DNA from: Nitrospirota bacterium
Lineage (GTDB): Bacteria > Nitrospirota > Leptospirillia > Leptospirillales > Leptospirillaceae
Assembly: GCA_021785195.1 (NCBI GenBank)
Contig: JAJYGC010000005.1
Span: 62,001-126,000 of the forward strand
DNA: 64,000 nucleotides
Reading direction: 5' to 3'
Shown: piece after piece, positions 38,818 through 48,578 of the stretch
How the letters are laid out: the number at the start of each line of letters is the position of its first letter
Position numbering within the stretch: the stretch's first letter is position 1
The notes under the pieces: model-generated
Seen by the model: only the letters and a program-made list of their open reading frames with translations
The model's database searches: none
What the model was told of the DNA's origin: nothing
Made by a program: the position numbers and the translations under genes

Positions 38818-39319
38818 AGCTGCCATGGACCCTGCGGAAATTTTGATCGAGCGCCTTGGACTCCTACCCCACCCCGAGGGAGGAGTCTACCGCGAGATTT
38901 TTCGATCCACCTCTTTGGTGGAGCATCCTATCCTGGGAAAGCGCCCTTCTGCCACCATAATTTACTATTTACTGAGAGCCGGTGAAAAAAGTGCCTGGCA
39001 CCGGATTCGTTCCGAGGAGATCTGGCAATATTTGGCTGGGGCCCCCCTCTCTCTCGAATCCCTGTCCCCGGACCTTTCCGATCTTGCACGGACCCGGCTC
39101 AACGCACCCGACCAGGACGGTGAATCGGTAAAGGTCATCCCGGGAGGAGAATGGCAGGCTGCGAGGACTGAAGGCCGATTCACACTGGTCCTTTGCACCG
39201 TTGCCCCAGGGTTCGAGTTCAGGGACCTAGAGTTTCTTGATTCCGGCCATCCCCTGATTGCATCCCTCCCGGAAGAGCTTCAGATCCGGATTTCCAGCTT
39301 CCTCAGATTCGCTCCATAA
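38810..39319 (+). CDS. Cupin-fold DUF985 protein
   Basis: Protein of 169 residues of the cupin_5/DUF985 family. LGLLPHPEGGVYREIFRS opens the domain. SATIIYYLLRAGEKSAWHRI and the terminal VAPGFEFRDLEFLD are typical. The function is unknown; some relatives are annotated as sugar-epimerase-like without proof. GTG 38810 has GGAG six bases upstream and overlaps the ATPase gene by 8 bp; ATG 38825 lacks such a site. Confidence 0.82.
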   Translation: MNKAAMDPAEILIERLGLLPHPEGGVYREIFRSTSLVEHPILGKRPSATIIYYLLRAGEKSAWHRIRSEEIWQYLAGAPLSLESLSPDLSDLARTRLNAPDQDGESVKVIPGGEWQAARTEGRFTLVLCTVAPGFEFRDLEFLDSGHPLIASLPEELQIRISSFLRFAP

Positions 39320-39447
39320 GATTCTCGGGATCCACCTCCGGGTCTCCCTGAAGGGCAACGGATACCTTTGACCCGCTCATTTCCATTCGATGCCCAGAGT
39401 CATCATACTGCCGACGTTACCAGCATCTTTATTCCCAAGGAGGGATC

Positions 39448-40113
39448 ATGATTCCAATGGAGTCCATCAACATTTCCGCCAATCTCATCCTTCTGGCAGG
39501 TTTTTCCTGCTGCATCAATGGCGGGAGCCTTTCGGACAAGCAGGTACCGGAGTATACGGGACCCTCCTTCCAGGAAAGATCTCCCCAGGTTGCCGTGTTG
39601 GCCGGAGGATGTTTTTGGGGTGTCGACGCGGTATACAAACATGTCCTCGGCGTACTGGAGGTGAAATCCGGTTATGCGGGCGGCTCCGAAAAAACGGCAA
39701 ACTATGAATCAGTTTGCACAGGGAAAACAGGGCATGCGGAATCAGTCAGGATCGTCTACGATCCGGATTCCATTTCATTTTCCACCCTCCTGAAGATCTT
39801 TTTTACTGTTGTTCACGATCCAACTGAAGTGAACCGGCAGGGACCGGACACCGGGACCCAATACCGATCGGCCATTTTTGCGACCACTCCTTCACAGAAA
39901 CAGATCGCGGAATCCTATATTGACCAGATCAACCAGGCGGGGGTTTTCCCGAAACCAATCGCTTCCCAGGTGGCGGTCCTTGAGCACTTCTACCTGGCGG
40001 AAGATTATCACCAGAACTTTCTGGAGTTACACCTTTCCAATCCATACATCGTGATCCATGATCTCCCAAAGCTGAACCACCTCAGAAAACGATTTCCGGA
40101 GCTTTACCGGTAG
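39448..40113 (+). CDS. msrA: MsrA, peptide methionine-S-sulfoxide reductase, probably exported
   Basis: Enzyme of 221 residues that repairs S-form methionine sulfoxide. The catalytic motif is AGGCFWGVDAVY (Cys55), followed by SGYAGGSEKTANYESVCTGKTGHAESV and the HDPTEVNRQGPDTGTQYRS segment. The C-terminal YHQNFLELH motif is partly conserved. About 45 residues precede the catalytic domain, including a hydrophobic stretch (ANLILLAGFSCCI) that looks like a signal or anchor. The two cysteines there do not form a canonical lipobox. AAGGAGGG precedes ATG 39448. Confidence 0.9.
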   Translation: MIPMESINISANLILLAGFSCCINGGSLSDKQVPEYTGPSFQERSPQVAVLAGGCFWGVDAVYKHVLGVLEVKSGYAGGSEKTANYESVCTGKTGHAESVRIVYDPDSISFSTLLKIFFTVVHDPTEVNRQGPDTGTQYRSAIFATTPSQKQIAESYIDQINQAGVFPKPIASQVAVLEHFYLAEDYHQNFLELHLSNPYIVIHDLPKLNHLRKRFPELYR

Positions 40114-40144
40114 CCCGGGAAATTGGATTTCTAATTTCCCGGGC
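40113..40144. terminator. Perfect 12-bp hairpin at the msrA stop codon
   Basis: GCCCGGGAAATT (40113-40124) and AATTTCCCGGGC (40133-40144) form a perfect stem with an 8-nt loop, starting at the last base of the msrA stop. No U-tract follows, yet the stem is very stable. It probably ends or protects the msrA transcript. Confidence 0.5.
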
Positions 40145-42028
<1,884 letters not shown>

Positions 42029-42082
42029 ACGGCTCCCCACTTCTGACAATCTGACAGCGCACCTCTGACGAACGGTTCCAAC

Positions 42083-43633
42083 ATGCCACAATCACTTCCC
42101 GATCCAGTCCTCATTCTGGATTTCGGCTCCCAACTTACCCAAAATATTGCGAGACGCATCCGGGAGCTGGAAATCTATTCCGAAATTCTCCCCCACACCG
42201 TGAGCATAGGGGATATTCGCGCAAAAAAGCCACGGGCGCTCATCCTGTCCGGAGGCCCTTCTTCTGTTTTCGAAAAGGGAGCTCCCGCGGTCGATCCGGA
42301 AATTTTCAATCTTGGCGTTCCTGTCCTCGGAATCTGCTACGGAATGCAGTTGATGGCCCATGTCCTGGGGGGAAAAGTGGTCTCTGCGGAGGTCAGGGAG
42401 TATGGAGTCACCCCCATTACCATTGAAGCCGATGCCTCTTCCCTCTGGAAAGTGTTTTCCCCCGCTTCCGCCGTCCTGATGAGCCATGGAGACACGATCC
42501 TGAAGCTTCCTTCCGGGTTCCGCAAAACAGGACATACACGCTCCACTCCAATTGCCGCGATGGAGGATGTAAAGAAGCGACTCTATGGAGTCCAGTTTCA
42601 TCCCGAGGTTACGCAAACCCTCCAGGGAGTCCCATTCCTCAAAAATTTTCTCTTGGAAATTGCGAACATCTCCCCCAACTGGACGCTGACTGGATACATC
42701 GACCGGCAGATTGCCGAAATCTCCAGAACAGTTGGAAAGGATCACCTCATTTGCGCCCTGTCAGGAGGAATTGATTCAACCGTCACAGCGCTTCTTTGCC
42801 ATCTGGCACTCGGGGATCGCTTTCAGGCCGTCTTTGTCGACAATGGACTGATGCGTTCGGGTGAAGCCCGCCAGATCATTGTTGACCTGACACATCTGAA
42901 ATTACCGCTGCTCCATGTCAATGCCGAAAAAACCTTTCTTGACCGCCTAAAGGGGATCCGCGATCCGGAGCGAAAAAGGAAAGTCATCGGAAAGACCTTC
43001 ATCGATGTCTTCTGGGAAGAGGCCCTCCACCTTCCGGTTCGCCCCAGATATCTGGCTCAGGGGACCCTTTACCCTGACGTCATTGAAAGCGTATCCCACA
43101 AGGGGCCGTCAAGCGTAATCAAGTCGCACCACAATGTGGGGGGACTTCCGAAAAAAAACCCATTCCTGCTCGTTGAGCCCCTAAAGGACCTTTTCAAGGA
43201 TGAGGTCAGGAGACTGGGAAAAGAACTGGGCCTCCCGGAAACTTTTATCCGGAAACAGCCCTTTCCCGGACCAGGTCTCGCCATCAGGATCATCGGCTCT
43301 GTTACCCCCGAAAGGCTCAGGATCGTACAGGAAGCCGACCGGATCGTTCGGGAAGAACTGGACCATTCCCCCTATGCGGCAACCCTTTGGCAATACTTCG
43401 CTGTTTTGCTCCCGATCCAGTCCGTAGGGGTTATGGGTGACCAGAGAACGTATGAAAATGTCATCGCCATCCGGACCGTTTCAAGCCAGGACGGCATGAC
43501 GGCGGATGTAGGGGAAATTCCCTATCCTGCCCTCGCCCATTTATCCCACCGAATCATTGCGGAAGTCAGGGGCGTCAATCGTGTCGTCTATGATATTTCT
43601 GCAAAACCTCCCAGCACGATCGAATGGGAGTAG
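42083..43633 (+). CDS. guaA: GuaA, GMP synthase (glutamine-hydrolysing)
   Basis: Enzyme of 516 residues that converts XMP to GMP. The class I glutaminase domain has VLGICYGMQLMAH (Cys nucleophile) and VQFHPEVTQT. The ATP pyrophosphatase domain has the P-loop LICALSGGIDSTVTALL. The C-terminal dimerisation domain ends KPPSTIEWE. With guaB it completes the guanine branch. No strong ribosome binding site precedes ATG 42083. The gene is followed 2 bp later by the pseudouridine synthase. Confidence 0.96.
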   Translation: MPQSLPDPVLILDFGSQLTQNIARRIRELEIYSEILPHTVSIGDIRAKKPRALILSGGPSSVFEKGAPAVDPEIFNLGVPVLGICYGMQLMAHVLGGKVVSAEVREYGVTPITIEADASSLWKVFSPASAVLMSHGDTILKLPSGFRKTGHTRSTPIAAMEDVKKRLYGVQFHPEVTQTLQGVPFLKNFLLEIANISPNWTLTGYIDRQIAEISRTVGKDHLICALSGGIDSTVTALLCHLALGDRFQAVFVDNGLMRSGEARQIIVDLTHLKLPLLHVNAEKTFLDRLKGIRDPERKRKVIGKTFIDVFWEEALHLPVRPRYLAQGTLYPDVIESVSHKGPSSVIKSHHNVGGLPKKNPFLLVEPLKDLFKDEVRRLGKELGLPETFIRKQPFPGPGLAIRIIGSVTPERLRIVQEADRIVREELDHSPYAATLWQYFAVLLPIQSVGVMGDQRTYENVIAIRTVSSQDGMTADVGEIPYPALAHLSHRIIAEVRGVNRVVYDISAKPPSTIEWE

Positions 43634-43635
43634 AA

Positions 43636-44961
43636 ATGACCAAATTGCCTCCCCCAGAATTTCCAGATGACTCCAATGACGAACCCGGAAAAGGGGTCCG
43701 TCTCCAAAAATTGATTGCCCACCGTGGTTTGGCTTCGCGCCGAAATGCCGAAATCATGATCCAAGGGGGACTTGTCCGCATTAATGGGGAAGTTGTCACC
43801 GTCCCCGGGACCAAGGTCGATCCGCTACACGATCAGGTTTCAGTGGAAGGCCGTCCGGTTCCGCTGGAACCGGAGCCTTTCCTGTTCCTTTTCTACAAAC
43901 CCAAGGGTGTCGTTTCAACATTGCACGATCCTGATGGAAAAACCACGCTGAAGGAGTTTTTTCCACAAATCAATCCTTTGATCCATATTGGAAGGCTGGA
44001 TTTACAGTCGGAAGGCGTTCTCCTTCTGACGAACAACGGGGACCTTGCACAGCGCATCCTTCACCCCCGTTTTGCCATTCCCAGAACATATCTGGTCAAA
44101 GTCCAGGGAGTCGTCTCTCCACAACACCTGGAACGGCTCCAGACCGGAAAAGTCAAGCTGGACGGCCATCCTGTCCTTCCTGTGGAACTTGCACTGGAAC
44201 GCTTGACCCAGACAAATGCTTGGTACCGCATTTCCTTGACAGAGGGCCGGAATCGTGAAATCCGACGATTATTTGAGGTATTGGGATACTTTGTCCTGAA
44301 ACTGACCCGAATCTCCTTCGGAACACTGGATCTCAACGGGTTGGAGCCAGGAGAGTATCGACTTGTTTCTCCTGCAGAAATCGAAACACTCCTTTCCGGA
44401 GCCGGCAGAAAGAAAAACCTTCCGCCATCCCCCAGTGCGAATGCCTTCCCATCTGACAGCCCTTCCAGATCGAATAGAAAGGCCCCCCAACATGACAACC
44501 GGGGACCCAGGGACTTCTCCGACCGTCCTTCCCGCCCCTCGGCTCCGCGCCACAACGACTCCCGAAGGGATGCCTCCTTTTCCAGGGATTCGAGGCCTCC
44601 CAGAAACGACCGGGAAGACCGGGGACCCAGGGACTTCTCCGACCGTCCTTCCCGTCCCTCGGCTCCGCGCCACAACGACTCCCGGAGGGATGCCTCCTTT
44701 TCCAGGGATTCGAGGCCTCCCAGAAACGACCGGGACTCCATGGATGGATTCAACAGGCATTCTTCACCGAATCAACGGAAGGACAAATCCTCCAGACCTG
44801 CAAACTATCCCCAGAACAGGAATGCAAGCTCCACAGGGGAGCCTCAGGCCAAAAAGTCAGGTCACTCCGGAGGTCTTGGCCGACCTTCCGGAAACCCCAA
44901 GAATCCATCCCGTCCAAACACCCACCGCAAACATCCTGGACGGAATAATCCTTCAAAATAA
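43636..44961 (+). CDS. rluB: RluB-family pseudouridine synthase with a long disordered basic tail
   Basis: Protein of 441 residues. An N-terminal S4 RNA-binding domain (about 18-75: GVRLQKLIAHRGLASRRNAE) is followed by the RsuA/RluB catalytic domain with HIGRLDLQSEGVLLLTN (catalytic Asp) and LTEGRNREIRRLFE. The core ends near residue 255. The rest, about 185 residues, is an Arg/Ser/Pro/Asp/Asn-rich tail with an exact 40-residue tandem repeat encoded at 44498-44735. I chose ATG 43636, with GGGAG five bases upstream; ATG 43624 overlaps guaA and lacks a site. RluB modifies 23S rRNA helix 89 in E. coli; related RluE/RluF specificity cannot be excluded. Confidence 0.88.
   Translation: MTKLPPPEFPDDSNDEPGKGVRLQKLIAHRGLASRRNAEIMIQGGLVRINGEVVTVPGTKVDPLHDQVSVEGRPVPLEPEPFLFLFYKPKGVVSTLHDPDGKTTLKEFFPQINPLIHIGRLDLQSEGVLLLTNNGDLAQRILHPRFAIPRTYLVKVQGVVSPQHLERLQTGKVKLDGHPVLPVELALERLTQTNAWYRISLTEGRNREIRRLFEVLGYFVLKLTRISFGTLDLNGLEPGEYRLVSPAEIETLLSGAGRKKNLPPSPSANAFPSDSPSRSNRKAPQHDNRGPRDFSDRPSRPSAPRHNDSRRDASFSRDSRPPRNDREDRGPRDFSDRPSRPSAPRHNDSRRDASFSRDSRPPRNDRDSMDGFNRHSSPNQRKDKSSRPANYPQNRNASSTGEPQAKKSGHSGGLGRPSGNPKNPSRPNTHRKHPGRNNPSK
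44498..44735 (+). repeat. Two-copy 120-bp tandem repeat inside the rluB-like gene
   Basis: Copies begin at 44498 and 44618 with a period of 120 bp (40 codons). They differ at only two positions, C/T and A/G, both silent in arginine codons. The unit encodes RGPRDFSDRPSRPSAPRHND and then SRRDASFSRDSRPPRNDR. Such near-identity points to recent duplication or ongoing homogenisation, and the copy number may vary between strains. Confidence 0.95.
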
Positions 44962-44972
44962 ACGGAGAAGAG

Positions 44973-46727
44973 ATGTATCGCTCACATCCCATTGAGGAAG
45001 TTACAACGTTGCCCATTGGCACCTCTGTGACGCTGTCCGGGTGGGTCCAGTCAGTACGTGACCACGGTGGCCTCCTTTTTTTTGACCTTCGAGATCGATC
45101 TGGGGTCATCCAAGTCGTAGTCAATCCAGAAACCAATGCCCTTCTGAACGACCTCGCAAAATCTCTCCGTGACGAGTGGGTCCTTTCACTCCATGGGCGA
45201 ATCGCTGAGCGCCCAGCCGGTACCCATAACAAAACGGTTCCCACCGGCTCGATTGAAATTCAGGTACAAGAACTCCATGTACTCAACACTTGTCCCACTC
45301 CTCCATTCCCCATCGACGACAGGATCGAAGTCTCAGAAGCATTGCGGCTGACTTATCGATATCTGGACATGCGTAGGGGCCCCTTGAGGGAATCCTTGAG
45401 CCTCCGGGCCGAATTGACACATTTCATCCGGAACTATCTCCACGACCATGGGTTCTGGGATATAGAAACCCCGATCTTGACCCGGTCCACACCTGAAGGT
45501 GCCCGGGATTTTCTTGTTCCTTCCAGACTGGAGAAAGGGTCGTTTTATGCCCTTCCCCAATCACCCCAATTATTCAAGCAACTCCTTATGGTGGGTGGAA
45601 TTGAGCGTTACTACCAAATCGCCCGATGTTTCCGGGATGAGGATCTGCGCGCAGATCGACAGCCGGAATTCACCCAGGTCGATATCGAAGCCTCATTTCT
45701 GACCATGGATCAATTTCTCTTTATGATGGAGGGAATGATCCAGTCTGTATTCGAACGTTTTTCCACCTCCACTCCCTCCCGTCCCTTTATGAGGATTACC
45801 CATAAGGAAGCCCTCGAAAAATACGGATCGGACAAACCCGATCTCCGATTTGGTCTGCCGATTCAAAATGCGACTGAGCTTGCCAGAAAAACCCAGTTTC
45901 GGGTCTTTCTGGATGTTCTGGAACAAAAAGGAAGCGTTCTCGTACAGCGGTTCCCCGGTGGAGCCTCATTCAGTCGGAAAGAGATTGATGAATTGACACA
46001 GTGGACGATCGACCAGGGAGCCAAAGGACTGGCGTGGCTCAAGCTGGAGGGAGACACATTCCAGAGCCCGATTCTGAAATTCTTTTCTGAAGAGTCCCTG
46101 AACGATCTCCGAACGCTGCTCCAACCTGAATCTGGAGACCTTCTCCTTTTCATTGCGGACAAAACCGACCTGGCCCAAAAAATCTCCGGTCAGCTTCGCC
46201 TGAAGATTGGAGATGCACTGGGACTCCGGTCGACTCAAACCCATTCCCTCCTCTGGGTCGTCGACTTCCCGCTCTTCGAATGGAACGAGGATGAGAATAG
46301 ACTTGAAGCCCTTCATCATCCTTTTACCGCACCCAGACGCGAAGATATCCACCTTCTTGAAACAGATCCCCTCTCTGTAAGGTCGGATGCCTATGATCTT
46401 GTTCTGAATGGAACAGAACTCGGTGGAGGCAGCGTCCGTAACTTTGAACCCCACCTTCAGGAAAGATTGTTTCAGAAAATAGGGATTTCTCCGGAGAGCG
46501 CCCGGGAACGATTCGGATTTCTTCTTGATGCCTTGACCTTTGGCGCCCCCCCCCACCTGGGCATGGCGTTGGGCCTTGACAGATTTGCCATGCTGCTTTC
46601 GGGACAGGAATCCATACGCGACGTCATTGCATTTCCAAAAACACAGAAAGGGACCTGTCTTTTAACTCAGGCTCCTTCACAAGTCGACCCCAATCAATTG
46701 AGGGATCTGGGAATCCGTCAAATTTGA
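44973..46727 (+). CDS. aspS: AspS, aspartyl-tRNA synthetase (bacterial type, probably non-discriminating)
   Basis: Class II synthetase of 584 residues. The N-terminal OB anticodon domain has LSGWVQSVRDHGGLLFFDLR. Motif 2 is YYQIARCFRDEDLRADRQPEF. The bacterial GAD insertion domain spans about 285-405. Motif 3 is GLDRFAMLLSG. The RDHGG sequence in the anticodon domain places His where tRNA-Asp-specific enzymes such as E. coli have Leu, and RPAG carries the matching Gly. This pair is known from enzymes that also charge tRNA-Asn, so an indirect Asn-tRNA pathway (GatCAB) is likely. GGAGAAG precedes ATG 44973, 11 bp after the rluB stop. Confidence 0.94.
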   Translation: MYRSHPIEEVTTLPIGTSVTLSGWVQSVRDHGGLLFFDLRDRSGVIQVVVNPETNALLNDLAKSLRDEWVLSLHGRIAERPAGTHNKTVPTGSIEIQVQELHVLNTCPTPPFPIDDRIEVSEALRLTYRYLDMRRGPLRESLSLRAELTHFIRNYLHDHGFWDIETPILTRSTPEGARDFLVPSRLEKGSFYALPQSPQLFKQLLMVGGIERYYQIARCFRDEDLRADRQPEFTQVDIEASFLTMDQFLFMMEGMIQSVFERFSTSTPSRPFMRITHKEALEKYGSDKPDLRFGLPIQNATELARKTQFRVFLDVLEQKGSVLVQRFPGGASFSRKEIDELTQWTIDQGAKGLAWLKLEGDTFQSPILKFFSEESLNDLRTLLQPESGDLLLFIADKTDLAQKISGQLRLKIGDALGLRSTQTHSLLWVVDFPLFEWNEDENRLEALHHPFTAPRREDIHLLETDPLSVRSDAYDLVLNGTELGGGSVRNFEPHLQERLFQKIGISPESARERFGFLLDALTFGAPPHLGMALGLDRFAMLLSGQESIRDVIAFPKTQKGTCLLTQAPSQVDPNQLRDLGIRQI

Positions 46728-46776
46728 CGGGATTCCTCTATTTTTTTAAACATCACTGACTCCAAGACACAAGTGG

Positions 46777-46813
46777 CAAAAAAAAGGCCCGGGGAAATCT
46801 CCCCGGGCCTTTT
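46777..46813. terminator. Bidirectional intrinsic terminator between aspS and glnA
   Basis: GGCCCGGGGA (46786-46795) and TCCCCGGGCC (46800-46809) form a perfect 10-bp stem with a 4-nt loop. A run of A (46777-46785) lies on the left and TTTT (46810-46813) on the right. It can terminate both convergent genes. Confidence 0.92.
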
Positions 46814-46830
46814 ACATTCCAGAAGCGTGC

Positions 46831-48240
46831 TCAACAATCATAATACAGGAAGAACTCATGGGGATGAGGTCTCAACCGAACGGGATCAACCTCCTTTTTC
46901 TTCTTTTCCTTGATCCATGTTTCAATGACATCCGGCGTAAACACACCACCTTTCAACAGAAAATCATGATCCTTTTCCAATGCCTGAAGGGCACCTTCAA
47001 GGCTGCCTGGCATCTGCTTGATCTTCCGGCGTTCGCGGTCGGACAATTCATAAAGATCTTTATCGATTGGCTCCGGAGGGGTCAATTTTCTTTCGATTCC
47101 ATCCAGACCAGCCATCAACATGGCAGAGAATGCCAGGTAAGGATTTGAGCTGGGATCCGGCGTGCGGAACTCAATGCGCTTGGCTTTCTCGCTCTTCGAA
47201 TACATTGGAATCCGGATACAAGCAGAACGATTCCCCTTGGAATAGACCAAGTTGATCGGGGCTTCATACCCAGGAACAAGTCTTTTGTAAGAATTGGTCG
47301 TTGGCGCAATAATGGCCAGAAGGGCTGGTGCGTGATGGATCAAACCACCGATGTAATGGGTTGCCATCTGGGAAATATCCGCATAGGTCCCCTTCTGGAA
47401 GAACAGGTTTTTTCCACCTTTCCAGAGGCTCTGGTGGACATGCATCCCGGATCCATTGTCACCGAACAGGGGCTTTGGCATAAATGTGACTGACTTTCCG
47501 TATTTCAAGGCTGTGTTTTTCACCACATACTTATACTTCATGACATTGTCGGCCATCTTGACCATCGTGTCATAGCGCATGTCGATTTCACACTGACCCG
47601 CCGTGGCCACTTCATGATGATGGACTTCAGTCCGGATGCCGACCCGCTCCATGGTCAGGATCATGTCGGAACGGAGATCCTGCAGTGAATCGGTCGGGGG
47701 AACAGGAAAGTAACCTTCCTTATGGCGAACTTTATAACCAAGATTGGGTTCCTCATCCCTGTCCGAGTTCCAGATCCCTTCAGAGGAATCTACCGAATAA
47801 TGGGAATAATTGGCACCCCCACCAAAACGGACATCATCAAACACGAAAAATTCGCATTCTGGTCCCCAATAGGAGATGTCAGCGACTTTTTTCAGATAAT
47901 TTTCCGCTTTCTGGGCGATATAGCGAGGATCCCTTGAATATGCCTCTCCGGAAATGGGGCTCTTGATGTTGGCAATCAGGACGAGCGTCGGGACTTGCGT
48001 AAATGGGTCTAGGAATGCGGACTGTGGGTCAGGAATCAGCAGCATATCGGACTCATTGATCGTTTGGAAACCACGAATGCTGGAGCCATCAAAACCAAGC
48101 CCATCTGAAAACAGGTCTTCACTCAGTTCATGGGTTGATGTGGAAAAGTGCTGCCAGGTTCCAAAAAGATCCACAAAGCGGATGTCAATGATCTGGACAT
48201 TGTTTTTCTTAGCGAACTCCAATACCTCTTTGGGCGTCAT
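46831..48240 (-). CDS. glnA: GlnA, type I glutamine synthetase
   Basis: Enzyme of 469 residues that assimilates ammonia into glutamine. The N-terminal beta-grasp has [11 protein letters not shown]. The catalytic domain has [48 protein letters not shown] and NRSACIRIP. The sequence [12 protein letters not shown] contains the tyrosine that is adenylylated in the GSI-beta class, suggesting post-translational control by GlnE. AAAGGAG lies about 10 nt before ATG 48240. Upstream is a strong promoter and a terminator/antiterminator leader (48338-48440), so transcription elongation is probably regulated too. Confidence 0.96.
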   Translation of the reverse strand: MTPKEVLEFAKKNNVQIIDIRFVDLFGTWQHFSTSTHELSEDLFSDGLGFDGSSIRGFQTINESDMLLIPDPQSAFLDPFTQVPTLVLIANIKSPISGEAYSRDPRYIAQKAENYLKKVADISYWGPECEFFVFDDVRFGGGANYSHYSVDSSEGIWNSDRDEEPNLGYKVRHKEGYFPVPPTDSLQDLRSDMILTMERVGIRTEVHHHEVATAGQCEIDMRYDTMVKMADNVMKYKYVVKNTALKYGKSVTFMPKPLFGDNGSGMHVHQSLWKGGKNLFFQKGTYADISQMATHYIGGLIHHAPALLAIIAPTTNSYKRLVPGYEAPINLVYSKGNRSACIRIPMYSKSEKAKRIEFRTPDPSSNPYLAFSAMLMAGLDGIERKLTPPEPIDKDLYELSDRERRKIKQMPGSLEGALQALEKDHDFLLKGGVFTPDVIETWIKEKKKKEVDPVRLRPHPHEFFLYYDC

Positions 48241-48337
48241 AAAAACTCAACTCCTTTCCAGTTTAGGAAAGATCCAGATGGTTGCAGGGTGGATGGATTC
48301 ACCCCGGGTATCCGACTACCGCCTGCTGTCCCGTCGC

Positions 48338-48367
48338 AAAAAAAAAGCGTCTTTTTCAAAAAGACGC
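48338..48367 (-). terminator. Intrinsic terminator in the glnA leader
   Basis: On the minus strand GCGTCTTT (48367-48360) pairs with AAAGACGC (48354-48347), with nine T residues directly after (48346-48338). It lies about 98 nt upstream of the glnA start and downstream of the glnA promoter, so it would stop transcription before the gene unless disrupted. Confidence 0.9.
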
Positions 48368-48405
48368 CTTTGTCTTCTGAATAAAGGGATCCCGAAGTCC
48401 ATTGG
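48358..48405 (-). promoter_or_regulatory. glnA leader with antiterminator hairpin, ANTAR-target-like
   Basis: In the RNA from about 48405, AGAAGAC (48378-48372) pairs with GTCTTTT (48365-48359) as a 7-bp stem with one G-U, closing the hexaloop AAAGGC. The right arm of this stem is the left arm of the terminator, so the two structures exclude each other. ANTAR-protein targets are two small hairpins with six-base loops that have A at position 1 and G at position 4, the second overlapping a terminator. AAAGGC fits. The upstream hairpin is less clear: CCCA/TTCGGG around ATGGAC (loop A1, G4) needs a 2-nt bulge and a start at or before 48406. Confidence 0.6.
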
Positions 48406-48411
48406 GGAATG

Positions 48412-48440
48412 ATTCTAGGAACAAGGTCGTCACCTGTCAA
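48412..48440 (-). promoter_or_regulatory. Strong sigma-70 promoter of glnA
   Basis: A perfect TTGACA (48440-48435) and TAGAAT (48417-48412) are separated by exactly 17 bp. The expected start is near 48405, giving a leader of about 165 nt. It is the best promoter match in the window. Confidence 0.82.
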
Positions 48441-48578
48441 GAGTGAACCAAAATTTAAACAAAACACCCTGTTTTCAGGATCAAATCGCCTTGCATTCCC
48501 CTGTTCTCCTTTGTAGCATGGACAGAGTTTTGCGTTTTAGTCTGTTTAAACGGAAAAGTCAAAAGAGGATTCCCGCCG

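Noticed and set aside
44061..44753. 230-codon antisense frame across the rluB tail
   Set aside because: It is the mirror of a low-complexity, repeated coding region, has no ribosome binding site and no domain. It arises from the 120-bp repeat.
48430..48455. Possible sigma-54 site TGGTTCACTCTTGAC overlapping the glnA promoter
   Set aside because: Spacing is one base short and the -12 GC is absent; the sigma-70 hexamers at the same place are far better.
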